The notes under the pieces: generated by a model | Databases searched by the model: none | The model's input: only the letters and a program-made list of their open reading frames with translations | Told to the model about the DNA's origin: nothing | Shown here: piece after piece, positions 1-5,949 of the stretch | How the letters are laid out: each line of letters begins with the position of its first letter | Numbering within the stretch: the stretch's first letter is position 1 | Made by a program: the position numbers and the translations under genes | NCBI GenBank assembly: GCA_035556395.1 | Contig: DATMFB010000045.1 | Span: 1 to 17,166, forward strand | Length of the DNA: 17,166 nt | Source of the DNA: 73-13 sp035556395 | Lineage (GTDB): Bacteria; Actinomycetota; Actinomycetes; Actinomycetales; Microbacteriaceae | Direction of reading: 5' to 3'

Positions 1-27
1 CATACGCTCGGACCCGAACCGAAGGCT

Positions 28-34
28 GAGGAGG
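28..34 (+). promoter_or_regulatory. Shine-Dalgarno site of sepF
   Basis: GAGGAGG lies 5 nt before the ATG at 40 and fixes that codon as the start of sepF. A TGA at 27-29 overlaps the site; it could be the stop codon of the preceding gene, but only nine codons of that frame are in the window, so this is not annotated as a gene. Confidence 0.75.
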
Positions 35-39
35 GCGTC

Positions 40-507
40 ATGGCCAATCCGTTCCGCAATGCAATGGCCTTCCTCGGCCTGGTCGAGGAAGAGGAGTACG
101 AGGAGCAGCAACCTGCTCAGCAGCAGCGCTCGCACGCTCCCGCGCCCGCCCAGGCGTACCCCCAGCCGACGCCCAAGGCGGCGGTGACCCCGATCCGTCG
201 CTCATCCCAGCAGCACAAGCCGGCAGACATGAACGAGATCCTCACCGTCCACCCCCGCGCCTTCAAGGATGTCCGGACGATCGCGGAGCACTTCCGCGAG
301 GGCGTGCCCGTCATCATCAACATCTCGCAGATGCCCGATCCCGAGGCCCGGCGCCTCATCGACTTCTGCTGCGGCCTCGCCGAGGCGCTCTACGGGCGCA
401 TCGAGCGGGTGACCAGCAAGGTGTTCCTGCTCTCGCCGTCGCACGTCGCGACCTCGGGCGACCAGGCGGACGCCGCGGACGACGTCGACGCATCGTTCTT
501 CGAGTAG
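40..507 (+). CDS. sepF: Cell division protein SepF
   Basis: SepF is a cytoplasmic FtsZ-binding protein that tethers the Z ring to the membrane; in Actinobacteria, which lack FtsA, it is the main FtsZ anchor. The 155-residue product has the expected parts: a short N-terminal amphipathic segment (residues 1-20, starting MANPFRNAMAFLGL) for membrane binding, a Gln/Pro-rich linker (about 22-60), and the SepF core (about 64-140) with VHPRAFKDVRTIAEHFREG and the VIINISQM strand. The acidic tail ends DDVDASFFE. A strong Shine-Dalgarno precedes the ATG. It is followed by yggT and wag31, the usual actinobacterial division cluster, so ftsZ probably lies just upstream of the window. Length and motifs match the family; identification is firm. 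Confidence 0.95.
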   Translation: MANPFRNAMAFLGLVEEEEYEEQQPAQQQRSHAPAPAQAYPQPTPKAAVTPIRRSSQQHKPADMNEILTVHPRAFKDVRTIAEHFREGVPVIINISQMPDPEARRLIDFCCGLAEALYGRIERVTSKVFLLSPSHVATSGDQADAADDVDASFFE

Positions 508-512
508 TCGCC

Positions 513-538
513 CTCGCCCAGGGTGCGCCCGGGCCGAG
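513..538 (+). terminator. GC-rich hairpin after sepF (possible terminator)
   Basis: Six bases after the sepF stop codon, 513-523 and 528-538 can fold into a ten-pair stem: CTCG/CGAG, then CCC/GGG, then GGG/CCC, with a bulged A520 and C534 and a TGCG loop. No T-run follows, so it is not a classical intrinsic terminator, though GC-rich actinobacterial terminators often lack one. It ends 5 nt before the yggT -10 box, so it could separate sepF transcription from a yggT start. Confidence 0.4.
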
Positions 539-542
539 CGAA

Positions 543-548
543 TAGGGT
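543..548 (+). promoter_or_regulatory. -10 element of yggT (leaderless)
   Basis: TAGGGT fits the actinobacterial TANNNT -10 consensus. Exactly six bases separate it from the GTG at 555, so the expected transcription start is the first base of the start codon. No Shine-Dalgarno is present. No convincing -35 hexamer is visible. Confidence 0.6.
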
Positions 549-554
549 TGTCGC

Positions 555-860
555 GTGGTCGTGGTCCATATCGTCCTGCGCGTCATCCACGTCCTGCTGA
601 TCATCTACTTGATCCTGCTCTGGGCGCGCATCATCCTCGAGCTGGTGCGGGCGATCAATCGCCAGTGGCGTCCGCGCGGCGCGGTGCTCGTCATCGCCGA
701 GATCATCTACACGCTCACGGACCCGCCGATCCGGCTCGTTCGCAAGGTCATCCCGCCGATCCGACTGGGCCCCGTCGCGATCGATCTGTCGGTCATGCTC
801 CTGATGTTCGCCGTGATCGTGCTCATGTCGATCGTCGGGACGTTCCTCGCGATCGGGTAA
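555..860 (+). CDS. YggT family membrane protein
   Basis: This 101-residue integral membrane protein has two hydrophobic segments, about residues 3-28 (HIVLRVIHVLLIIYLILLWARII) and 76-99 (AIDLSVMLLMFAVIVLMSIVG). Between them lies the conserved YggT stretch with YTLTDPPIRLVRKVIPPIRLG, and the size is typical. The family is found beside division genes in Gram-positive bacteria and cyanobacteria; its role is not settled, and links to osmotic tolerance or nucleoid and septum placement have been proposed. The GTG at 555 is preferred because a -10 box lies exactly one leaderless spacing upstream; the GTG at 561, two codons later, cannot be excluded. It lies between sepF and wag31. Confidence 0.9.
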   Translation: MVVVHIVLRVIHVLLIIYLILLWARIILELVRAINRQWRPRGAVLVIAEIIYTLTDPPIRLVRKVIPPIRLGPVAIDLSVMLLMFAVIVLMSIVGTFLAIG

Positions 861-867
861 GCACAGG

Positions 868-873
868 TAGGAT
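868..873 (+). promoter_or_regulatory. -10 element of wag31
   Basis: TAGGAT begins 8 nt after the yggT stop codon and matches TANNNT. A start near 880 would give a leader of about 36 nt before the ATG at 916, containing a small inverted repeat, TACC-TTCT-GGTA (878-889), of unknown meaning. In contrast to yggT, this promoter gives a transcript with a true leader and ribosome-binding site. Confidence 0.5.
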
Positions 874-904
874 GGTTTACCTTCTGGTACAAGGTCTGAG
901 TAAC

Positions 905-911
905 GAGGTGA
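905..911 (+). promoter_or_regulatory. Shine-Dalgarno site of wag31
   Basis: GAGGTGA lies 4 nt before the ATG at 916. It supports that start, which yields the canonical DivIVA N-terminus MALTPNDVLNKQF. Confidence 0.65.
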
Positions 912-915
912 CGGA

Positions 916-1878
916 ATGGCGCTGACGCCGAACGACGTGCTGAACAAGCAGTTCCAGACGACGAAGTTCCGCGATGGCTACGACCAGGACGAGGTCGACG
1001 ACTTCCTCGACGAGGTGCTCGCCGAGTTCCAGCGGCTCATCGCGGAGAACGAGCAGCTCAAGTCGCAGGCCGGCTCCGCCGCCGCGCCGAGCAGCGGCGA
1101 GGCGGAGGACCTCCGGGCGCAGCTCGCGACCGTGCGAGCCCAGCTCGCCGAGACCCAGCAGCAGCTCAAGACCGCCCAGGACGAGGCCGCGTCGGGCTCG
1201 CCGATGCTCGACGGGATGAACTCGGCCGAGTACCTGCAGCTCGCCCGCCGAGTGCACGAGGAGCATGTCCGCGAGGGCGTCGCGAAGCGCGACGAGGCGA
1301 TCGCCGAGGGCGAGACGAAGGCCGCGCAGGTCATCGCCGAGGCCCAGTCCAAGCACGATCAGCTCATCAGCGAGGCGGAGTCGAAGGCCACCGAGCTGAC
1401 GAACGACGCGCAGGCGAAGGCCGACAGGCTCGTCACGGACGCCCAGTCGAAGGCGGACGAGCTCGTCGCCGAGGCGAAGACGCAGCGCGACACGCAGCTC
1501 GCCGCGCTCGCGGCCGAGGTCGCGGCCCTGAGCGGCGATCGCGATGCGCTCCAGTCGACCGTCGACGAGCTCAAGGAGTTCGAGCGCACCTACCGCAGCT
1601 CGCTCAAGACGTACCTCGAGACCCAGTTGGGCGATCTCAAGGCCATCGGCGCGGACTCGGACCCGGCCGACGAGGAGGAGACCGGCGCCGCATCGGATGC
1701 CGAGGCGGACGTCGAGTCCACCGACTCCGCCGCGCCGATCGAGGACACCGGCGACCAGCCGCGCACGTCCTTCCAGTGGGAGCCGCCCGCTCGCGCCTTC
1801 GAGGCCCCGGCCGAGCCGAGCTTCGGCTCGAACCCGACGAGCGAGACGCCGCCGGTGCCGGGCCTTGGCGGCAACTGA
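916..1878 (+). CDS. wag31: DivIVA/Wag31 polar growth and septum-placement protein
   Basis: DivIVA (Wag31/Ag84 in Actinobacteria) binds curved membrane at poles and septa and recruits the wall-elongation machinery. The 320-residue product starts with the conserved membrane-binding domain (residues 2-50: LTPNDVLNKQFQTTKFRDGYDQDEVDDFLDEV). A first coiled coil follows (about 65-90), then a second long one (about 108-222) containing six 11-residue repeats (132-197). The conserved C-terminal coiled-coil motif FERTYRSSLKTYLETQL is at 222-238. The tail (about 246-320) is acidic, then Pro-rich, and probably disordered; such tails vary between genera. A promoter and good Shine-Dalgarno precede it, and lspA begins within its last codons. 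The identification is firm; the gene is also commonly called divIVA. Confidence 0.95.
   Translation: MALTPNDVLNKQFQTTKFRDGYDQDEVDDFLDEVLAEFQRLIAENEQLKSQAGSAAAPSSGEAEDLRAQLATVRAQLAETQQQLKTAQDEAASGSPMLDGMNSAEYLQLARRVHEEHVREGVAKRDEAIAEGETKAAQVIAEAQSKHDQLISEAESKATELTNDAQAKADRLVTDAQSKADELVAEAKTQRDTQLAALAAEVAALSGDRDALQSTVDELKEFERTYRSSLKTYLETQLGDLKAIGADSDPADEEETGAASDAEADVESTDSAAPIEDTGDQPRTSFQWEPPARAFEAPAEPSFGSNPTSETPPVPGLGGN
1309..1506 (+). repeat. Six tandem 11-residue (33-bp) repeats in wag31
   Basis: Residues 132-197 of Wag31 read as six hendecads: GETKAAQVIAE, AQSKHDQLISE, AESKATELTND, AQAKADRLVTD, AQSKADELVAE and AKTQRDTQLAA. The pattern is A-x-x-K-A-x-x-L-x-x-E/D. The 33-bp DNA units are related but diverged, so this is an old protein-level repeat and not a recent DNA duplication. 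An 11/3 periodicity gives a nearly straight or right-handed coiled coil. Confidence 0.85.
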
Positions 1879-2434
1879 CGCCGAGCCGACCGTCGCACCG
1901 GCAGCGGTGCGTCCCCGGTTCGGCGCGCTCGCCCTCGTCCTCGGACTCGCCCTCGGGATCCTCGCGGTCGACCAGTTGGCGAAGTGGCTCGTCGTCGAGC
2001 ACCTCCAGGAGGGCGTGAGCGTCCCGGTCATCGGCGAGCTCGTCCAGTTCCACTTCGTGCGCAACCCCGGCGCGGCGTTCTCGCTCGGAATCGGCGCGAC
2101 CTGGATCTTCGCGATCATCGCGCTCGCCGTGGCGGTCATCATCGTCGTCTTCGCCCGGCGCATCCGTTCGCTCGCCTGGGCGACCGTGTTCGGCCTGCTG
2201 CTCGGCGGGACCGTCGGCAATCTGACCGACCGGCTCTTCCGCGAGCCCGGCTTCGGGCAGGGGCACGTCATCGACTTCGTCCAGCTGTGGGGCTTCCCGG
2301 CGATCTTCAACGTCGCCGACATCGCGATCACCTTCAGCGTGGTGCTGCTCATCATCCTCACGCTCATCGGGCTCGGCATCGACGGCGTGCGGGGCCGCCG
2401 CGGCGCGCCGACGCCGAGCGATGACGACGCGTAG
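1865..2434 (+). CDS. lspA: Lipoprotein signal peptidase (signal peptidase II)
   Basis: LspA is the membrane aspartyl protease that cleaves prolipoprotein signal peptides before the lipid-modified cysteine. Read from TTG 1865 the product has 189 residues. It has four hydrophobic segments (about 19-36, 75-97, 104-117 and 146-170), the DQLAK motif after the first, VRNPGAAFSLG at 65-75, and the two catalytic aspartates, D122 in GNLTDR and D152 in FNVADIAI. The start is uncertain. TTG 1865 overlaps the end of wag31 by 14 nt and gives an Ala/Pro-rich lead; GTG 1907 gives 175 residues, also a normal size. Neither has a good Shine-Dalgarno, so translation coupled to wag31 is likely. rluD overlaps the 3' end, as is common for this pair. 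CtaC in the same window is a likely substrate. Confidence 0.92.
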   Translation: MAATDAEPTVAPAAVRPRFGALALVLGLALGILAVDQLAKWLVVEHLQEGVSVPVIGELVQFHFVRNPGAAFSLGIGATWIFAIIALAVAVIIVVFARRIRSLAWATVFGLLLGGTVGNLTDRLFREPGFGQGHVIDFVQLWGFPAIFNVADIAITFSVVLLIILTLIGLGIDGVRGRRGAPTPSDDDA

Positions 2435-3341
2435 CCTCCCCGTCCCGGACGGGCTCGACGGCCAGCGTGCGGACGCTGCGATCGGCAAGCTGCTCGGCTT
2501 CTCCCGCACCTTCGCCGCGGAGGTGCTCGAGGCGGGCGGGGCGCGCCAGGACGGAGCGATGCTCGGCAAGTCGGATCGACTGAGCGCCGGAGCGTGGCTC
2601 GAGATCGAGTGGACCGAGAAGGCGGAGCCGACCGTCGTGCCGCAGCTCGTCGCCGGGCTCGAGATCGTCTACCAGGACGACGACCTCGTCGTCGTCGACA
2701 AGCCGGCCGGCGTCGCCGCGCATCCGTCGCTCGGGTGGGACGGGCCGACCGTCGTCGGCGCGCTCGCCGGCCTCGGGCTGCGGATCTCGACGAGCGGCGC
2801 CGCGGAGCGCCAGGGCGTCGTGCACCGGCTCGATCAGGGCACGAGCGGGCTCATGGTCGTGGCCAAGAGCGAGCGGGCCTACACGGACCTCAAGCGGCAG
2901 TTCCACGATCGGGAGGTGGAGAAGGTCTACCACGCGCTCGTCCAGGGCCACCCCGATCCGCTGCGTGGCACGATCGACGCGCCCGTCGGCCGTCATCCGT
3001 CGGCCTCCTGGAAGTTCGCCGTCGTCGCGGGCGGCAAGCCCGCCGTGACGCACTACGAGACGCTCGAGGCGTTCCGTGCCGCATCGCTGCTCGAGATCCA
3101 GCTCGAGACCGGCAGGACCCACCAGATCCGCGTCCACATGGCGGCCCAGCGACACCCCTGCTGCGGCGACGGCCTCTACGGCGCGGACCCGGCGCTGAGC
3201 GCCCGCCTCGGACTCGAGCGCCAATGGCTCCATGCCCACCGGCTCGGCTTCGCGCATCCCGAGGACGGGCGGCCGATGGTCTTCGAGTCGCCTTATCCGG
3301 CCGACCTGCGTCACGCGTTGAGCGTCGTCACGGGAGATTGA
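2421..3341 (+). CDS. rluD: RluA-family 23S rRNA pseudouridine synthase (RluD-like)
   Basis: The enzyme isomerises specific uridines to pseudouridine in rRNA; RluD-type members act on helix 69 of 23S rRNA. The 306-residue protein has an N-terminal S4 RNA-binding domain (about 4-65, PVPDGLDGQRADAAIGKLLGF). The catalytic domain carries HRLDQGTSGLMVVAKS with the catalytic D138, YHALVQG, and the C-terminal motif GRTHQIRVHMA. The ATG at 2421 lies inside lspA, overlapping it by 14 nt, so the two are translationally coupled. Which paralogue it is cannot be proven from sequence alone, but the position after lspA is where the single RluD-type gene sits in many Gram-positive bacteria. It is the last gene of the conserved division block before the accessory stretch. 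Confidence 0.9.
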   Translation: MTTRSLPVPDGLDGQRADAAIGKLLGFSRTFAAEVLEAGGARQDGAMLGKSDRLSAGAWLEIEWTEKAEPTVVPQLVAGLEIVYQDDDLVVVDKPAGVAAHPSLGWDGPTVVGALAGLGLRISTSGAAERQGVVHRLDQGTSGLMVVAKSERAYTDLKRQFHDREVEKVYHALVQGHPDPLRGTIDAPVGRHPSASWKFAVVAGGKPAVTHYETLEAFRAASLLEIQLETGRTHQIRVHMAAQRHPCCGDGLYGADPALSARLGLERQWLHAHRLGFAHPEDGRPMVFESPYPADLRHALSVVTGD

Positions 3342-3430
3342 GGATGCGGCTGCTCTGCCCCAGGACAACTGCGTCCGTCGAGGCAACGCCGGTCACTGCT
3401 CAAGAACCATGGTGTCGTTGCCACGGACTA

Positions 3431-3451
3431 TAGGCTGAGGCGGGGGAGGGG
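3431..3451 (+). promoter_or_regulatory. Probable promoter and Shine-Dalgarno of the 3455 gene
   Basis: TAGGCT (3431-3436, within TATAGGCT) is a plausible -10, and the purine run GGGGGAGGGGA (3442-3451) ends 3 nt before the GTG at 3455. If this -10 is used the leader is only about 12 nt. The 113-nt gap after rluD otherwise shows nothing recognisable. Confidence 0.4.
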
Positions 3452-3454
3452 ACT

Positions 3455-4045
3455 GTGAAGGTATTCATCAGTGCGGCTGTCGGGCTGGTCATCGGTGCCG
3501 TGCTGGGGGTGCTGTTTGGACAGATATTCATGAATGTTGTCTTCCGCACGGACGAGCAGAGCCGCGATTCACAGGTCATCACGGCGATCGTTCGCGAAGA
3601 GCAGGTCGTATTGCTCAGCCTTGGGATTCAAGGTCTTCATGATCGGGATTCCAGCGCGGCGTTCTGGGGGTTCGATATCCCTTGGAGTGAACGGACTTCG
3701 CTCCTCGAATACTCATTCACCGCGAAGCTCGGCATTGAAGGTGGTGATGTGACAATCGAGCCGACAGGCGGGGATTCATACCGGATCTCGATTCCAGACT
3801 TCATCTTCATCGGGCATCAGAATGAGAACTTCCGAATGCGCCTTGAGGACCATGGAGTCCTCAGCTGGGTGACCCCGGCGATTGATTCGGCTGAACTGAT
3901 CAACGAAATACTCAACGACGATGCAAAGCGCGAATACATCGACTCGAATCGATGGATTCTGGTAGATCAAGCGGAAGCCTTCTATCGAGGCATTGTGACA
4001 AGCATCGATCCGAAGATCGTTCTTGAATTCGAGTTTGAGAACTGA
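3455..4045 (+). CDS. Membrane-anchored hypothetical protein, DUF4230-like
   Basis: Function unknown. This 196-residue product has one N-terminal membrane segment (about 5-29, Gly/Val-rich) and then a soluble domain. The domain runs through YSFTAKLGIEGGDVTIEP, an ISIPDFIFIG strand, a helical stretch with AEAFYRGIV, and a C-terminal KIVLEFEFE strand. This order (a tyrosine/phenylalanine-rich strand, a proline-marked strand, helices, and a final I-x-FEF-like strand) resembles DUF4230 proteins; that match is from memory and moderate. A strong purine-rich ribosome site supports the GTG start. Base composition differs sharply from the neighbours: 27/60 G+C at 3901-3960 and 34/60 at 3721-3780, against 45/60 in dnaE. 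That suggests recent acquisition. It converges with the HNH endonuclease gene. Confidence 0.75.
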   Translation: MKVFISAAVGLVIGAVLGVLFGQIFMNVVFRTDEQSRDSQVITAIVREEQVVLLSLGIQGLHDRDSSAAFWGFDIPWSERTSLLEYSFTAKLGIEGGDVTIEPTGGDSYRISIPDFIFIGHQNENFRMRLEDHGVLSWVTPAIDSAELINEILNDDAKREYIDSNRWILVDQAEAFYRGIVTSIDPKIVLEFEFEN

Positions 4046-4111
4046 TCTGACTCGCCTTCTAGAACCGGACATGCAGCGCGCCGAGAGCACGTTGGAGCAT
4101 CCGCCGATTCT

Positions 4112-5473
4112 TCAGCCCGCGCTCGAGGTCGTCACGGCCGACTGATCTCCTGGGTGTGTGCTGTACTCGCGACCGGTCGGGCCGCGCCAGACGATGGTGC
4201 CGTCGGGGAGCTGGCGGATGCCCCAGCGGGCGCGGTGCTTGAGCGTGTGATGACTTCGGCACAGGTGCGCGAGGTTGTCGGCTCGGGTCTCGCCGCCGTA
4301 CTGCCAGTCGATCGTGTGGTCGATGTCGCAGCCGCGCGCGCGGCGGCCGCAACCGGGGAATCGGCAGGTCTCGTCCCGCACTCGTAGCCACATGCGCAGT
4401 CCCGGCGTGACCTGGTAGCGCTCGCGCGAGAGGTCGAGTCGTACTCCGGTGTGGGCGTCGGTGAGCAGGCGGTAGAGCCCTGTGGCGTGCGCGGTGAGCT
4501 GTCGAGCCGTGGCGGCGTCGATCGGCACCGCGCCATCGAGGACCGCCGGCTCGTCCGCACCGAGCAGCGTGGCGATCGGCACGGTGACCACGACGGTCGG
4601 TCGGATGCCTGCGAAGCGGCCGAAGTCCCGACCGGCGGCCACCCGTCGCTCGTACTCCTCGGCGCTCTGCACCGGGTCGAGCTCGGCGCCGGAGCGGATG
4701 TAGTCGCCGATGAGGTAGTCGACGAGCAGGTCGGCGCGTCGCTGCGAGAGCTTCCGGCCGTCGTCGATCCCGTCCTCGGCGTCTGCGTCCCTCGTCGCCC
4801 GGGCGAGGTCGGTCAGCCGGTGGTCGATCGCGTGCGCCGTGACTGACGGCAGCAGCGCGACGAGTCGCGACATCCCATCCTCAAGATCGTCGATCGCGAC
4901 GTAGCGGGCCTCGCGCGCCGCGGCGTGACGCACCTCAGGCGGCTCGCTCATGCAGCGGTCCCGCAACTGCTGGAGCCGAGTCCGCAGACGGGCCGGTGCC
5001 ACGCGACTCGCGAGGTCGATCGCCGCCGTCTCGAACTCGGCGAGGCGCTCCGCCGCGCTCTCGTCCCGCAGTTCATCGAGTGTTGACGCCGTCTGCGCGA
5101 CGAGGCACGCGGCACGCCACGAGATCTCACCGCGCTCGACCGCGGAGAGGGTCGACGGCAGACGCCGCACGAGCATCTCGGCATCGCAGATGATCCGGTC
5201 CGCCGAGGTCTCGGAGACCCGCATCGCAAGCGCGACCTCGGCGCGGGCCGAGCGCCGCGCGAACTCCTCGAGCTGCGATCCCGTCGCACCGTCGAGTCGC
5301 TCGATCTCGACCGCGAGTCGCGGCGCTTCCGCCACCACCTGCGCCCGCCTCGCCTGCAGCGCATCGATTCGGCGCTGCAGCTCGCCGAGCTCGTCCATCG
5401 CCCCGGCGAGCGCGGCCTCAGCCCGCTCGAGCGCCGCGAGATCGCGGACGACTCTGGGACGGGACTGGAACAT
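4112..5473 (-). CDS. DUF222 / HNH endonuclease (13E12-repeat family)
   Basis: The 453-residue protein (from ATG 5473) combines a long helical DUF222 domain (about 10-340) with a C-terminal HNH nuclease. The HNH part has CRFPGCGRR, then the core DIDHTIDW (D383, D385, H386), GGETRADNL, and LCRSHHTLKHRARW. All key residues are present, so the enzyme is probably active. Such genes are multi-copy in many Actinobacteria, including the REP13E12 family of Mycobacterium; the biological role is unclear and they are often treated as mobile or selfish. An upstream GTG (5554) would add 27 residues unlike the family; ATG 5473 is preceded by GAGGG and gives a coiled-coil-rich N-terminus. It is the only minus-strand gene in the accessory stretch besides the degraded XRE remnant just upstream. 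No inverted repeats or transposase were seen around it. Confidence 0.9.
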   Translation of the reverse strand: MFQSRPRVVRDLAALERAEAALAGAMDELGELQRRIDALQARRAQVVAEAPRLAVEIERLDGATGSQLEEFARRSARAEVALAMRVSETSADRIICDAEMLVRRLPSTLSAVERGEISWRAACLVAQTASTLDELRDESAAERLAEFETAAIDLASRVAPARLRTRLQQLRDRCMSEPPEVRHAAAREARYVAIDDLEDGMSRLVALLPSVTAHAIDHRLTDLARATRDADAEDGIDDGRKLSQRRADLLVDYLIGDYIRSGAELDPVQSAEEYERRVAAGRDFGRFAGIRPTVVVTVPIATLLGADEPAVLDGAVPIDAATARQLTAHATGLYRLLTDAHTGVRLDLSRERYQVTPGLRMWLRVRDETCRFPGCGRRARGCDIDHTIDWQYGGETRADNLAHLCRSHHTLKHRARWGIRQLPDGTIVWRGPTGREYSTHPGDQSAVTTSSAG

Positions 5474-5508
5474 GCCCTCATTCTCCAGGTGACCACCGAC
5501 ATCGTGTT

Positions 5509-5666
5509 CTACTCGGACACAGCTTCTGGAAGCCATCTTGCGGAGATGGGCCACGGCATGGGGAGTAGATCATCAACGGTCACCCCGACTATCTGCCCCA
5601 GCGCCACGACGTTCGGAATAAGGGGTTGGCAAGGGTCCTGAGGTCGATACGCTGTCCAAGCGTCAT
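5509..5666 (-). pseudogene. Remnant of a small XRE-type (Cro/CI) regulator
   Basis: On the minus strand an ATG at 5666 opens with MTLGQRI, a typical start for small Cro/CI helix-turn-helix proteins. That frame stops after 25 codons. In the next frame, shortly after, the strand encodes PLIPNVVALGQIVGVTVDDLLPMP and runs to a TAG at 5509; this matches the last helices of the same family (the pattern Ps-x-x-x-v-x-x-LA-x-x-LGVsvddLL). In an intact gene about 45 residues separate these parts; here there are about ten codons. The simplest reading is an internal deletion plus frameshift that removed the recognition helix. Inferred from motif memory, without alignment. It lies between the HNH gene and the divergent small-protein pair. 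Confidence 0.45.
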
Positions 5667-5685
5667 CGTGATGGTGGTCCAACTG

Positions 5686-5704
5686 GCCTCTCTGTGAGAC
5701 AGGC
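5686..5704. promoter_or_regulatory. 19-bp dyad between the XRE remnant and the 5740 gene
   Basis: GCCTCTCTGTGAGACAGGC is symmetric about its central GTG except for one C/C mismatch (arms GCCT-C-TCT and AGA-C-AGGC). It starts 20 nt upstream of the XRE remnant start and 36 nt before the GTG at 5740, where an operator for a divergent repressor would sit. A short hairpin of no function is the alternative. Confidence 0.3.
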
Positions 5705-5724
5705 TTGGCTGGCGCGAAGTAATC

Positions 5725-5731
5725 GGGGAGG
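5725..5731 (+). promoter_or_regulatory. Shine-Dalgarno site of the 5740 gene
   Basis: GGGGAGG lies 8 nt before the GTG at 5740. It is the main reason to accept this short frame as a gene. Confidence 0.5.
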
Positions 5732-5739
5732 TATCTAGG

Positions 5740-5946
5740 GTGCCGTTGATCGAGCAGCAAGACGTTGTGAACGTCTGTGCCTCACCCGGAACGAGTCCGA
5801 CAACGGCGCACCTCATCACGCAACTGAAACGCGTGCTGGAGGACTATCCGCCAGTTCGCATTGTCGCTCTCACGGAGTCGGTCGTCGCATCAAACGACGG
5901 CACTGGTCCGAAGCGATCGTTGACGGCCGTGGTCGAAACGGTTTAG
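5740..5946 (+). CDS. Small hypothetical protein, 68 residues
   Basis: Not recognised. The product is soluble, with no signal peptide or membrane segment. Its second half alternates like beta strands (VRIVALTESVVAS and RSLTAVVETV) after a helix, HLITQLKRVLEDY. It has a good Shine-Dalgarno and a GTG start, and its stop codon is only 3 nt before the ATG of the next gene, so the two probably form an operon with coupled translation. Codon use is less GC-biased than in dnaE or wag31. It diverges from the XRE remnant, so it may once have been under that regulator. It could be the surviving end of a longer gene, but no continuation upstream was found in any frame. Confidence 0.5.
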   Translation: MPLIEQQDVVNVCASPGTSPTTAHLITQLKRVLEDYPPVRIVALTESVVASNDGTGPKRSLTAVVETV

Positions 5947-5949
5947 GGA

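Noticed and set aside
3..29. Possible last codons of a gene upstream of sepF, ending at TGA 27-29
   Set aside because: Only about nine codons are visible and another frame is also open to the edge, so the call cannot be supported.
877..2379. A 500-codon minus-strand open frame opposite wag31 and lspA
   Set aside because: Its repetitive Leu/Gly/Arg-rich product mirrors the wag31 coiled-coil repeats read backwards, with no independent evidence of coding.
4046..4111. Terminator between the convergent 3455 gene and the HNH gene
   Set aside because: Only a short GCGCGC self-complementary stretch is present; no stable stem with a T-run on either strand.
5474..5554. GTG at 5554 as the start of the HNH endonuclease
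   Set aside because: The added 27 residues overlap the XRE remnant in another frame and do not resemble the family; ATG 5473 with GAGGG upstream is better.
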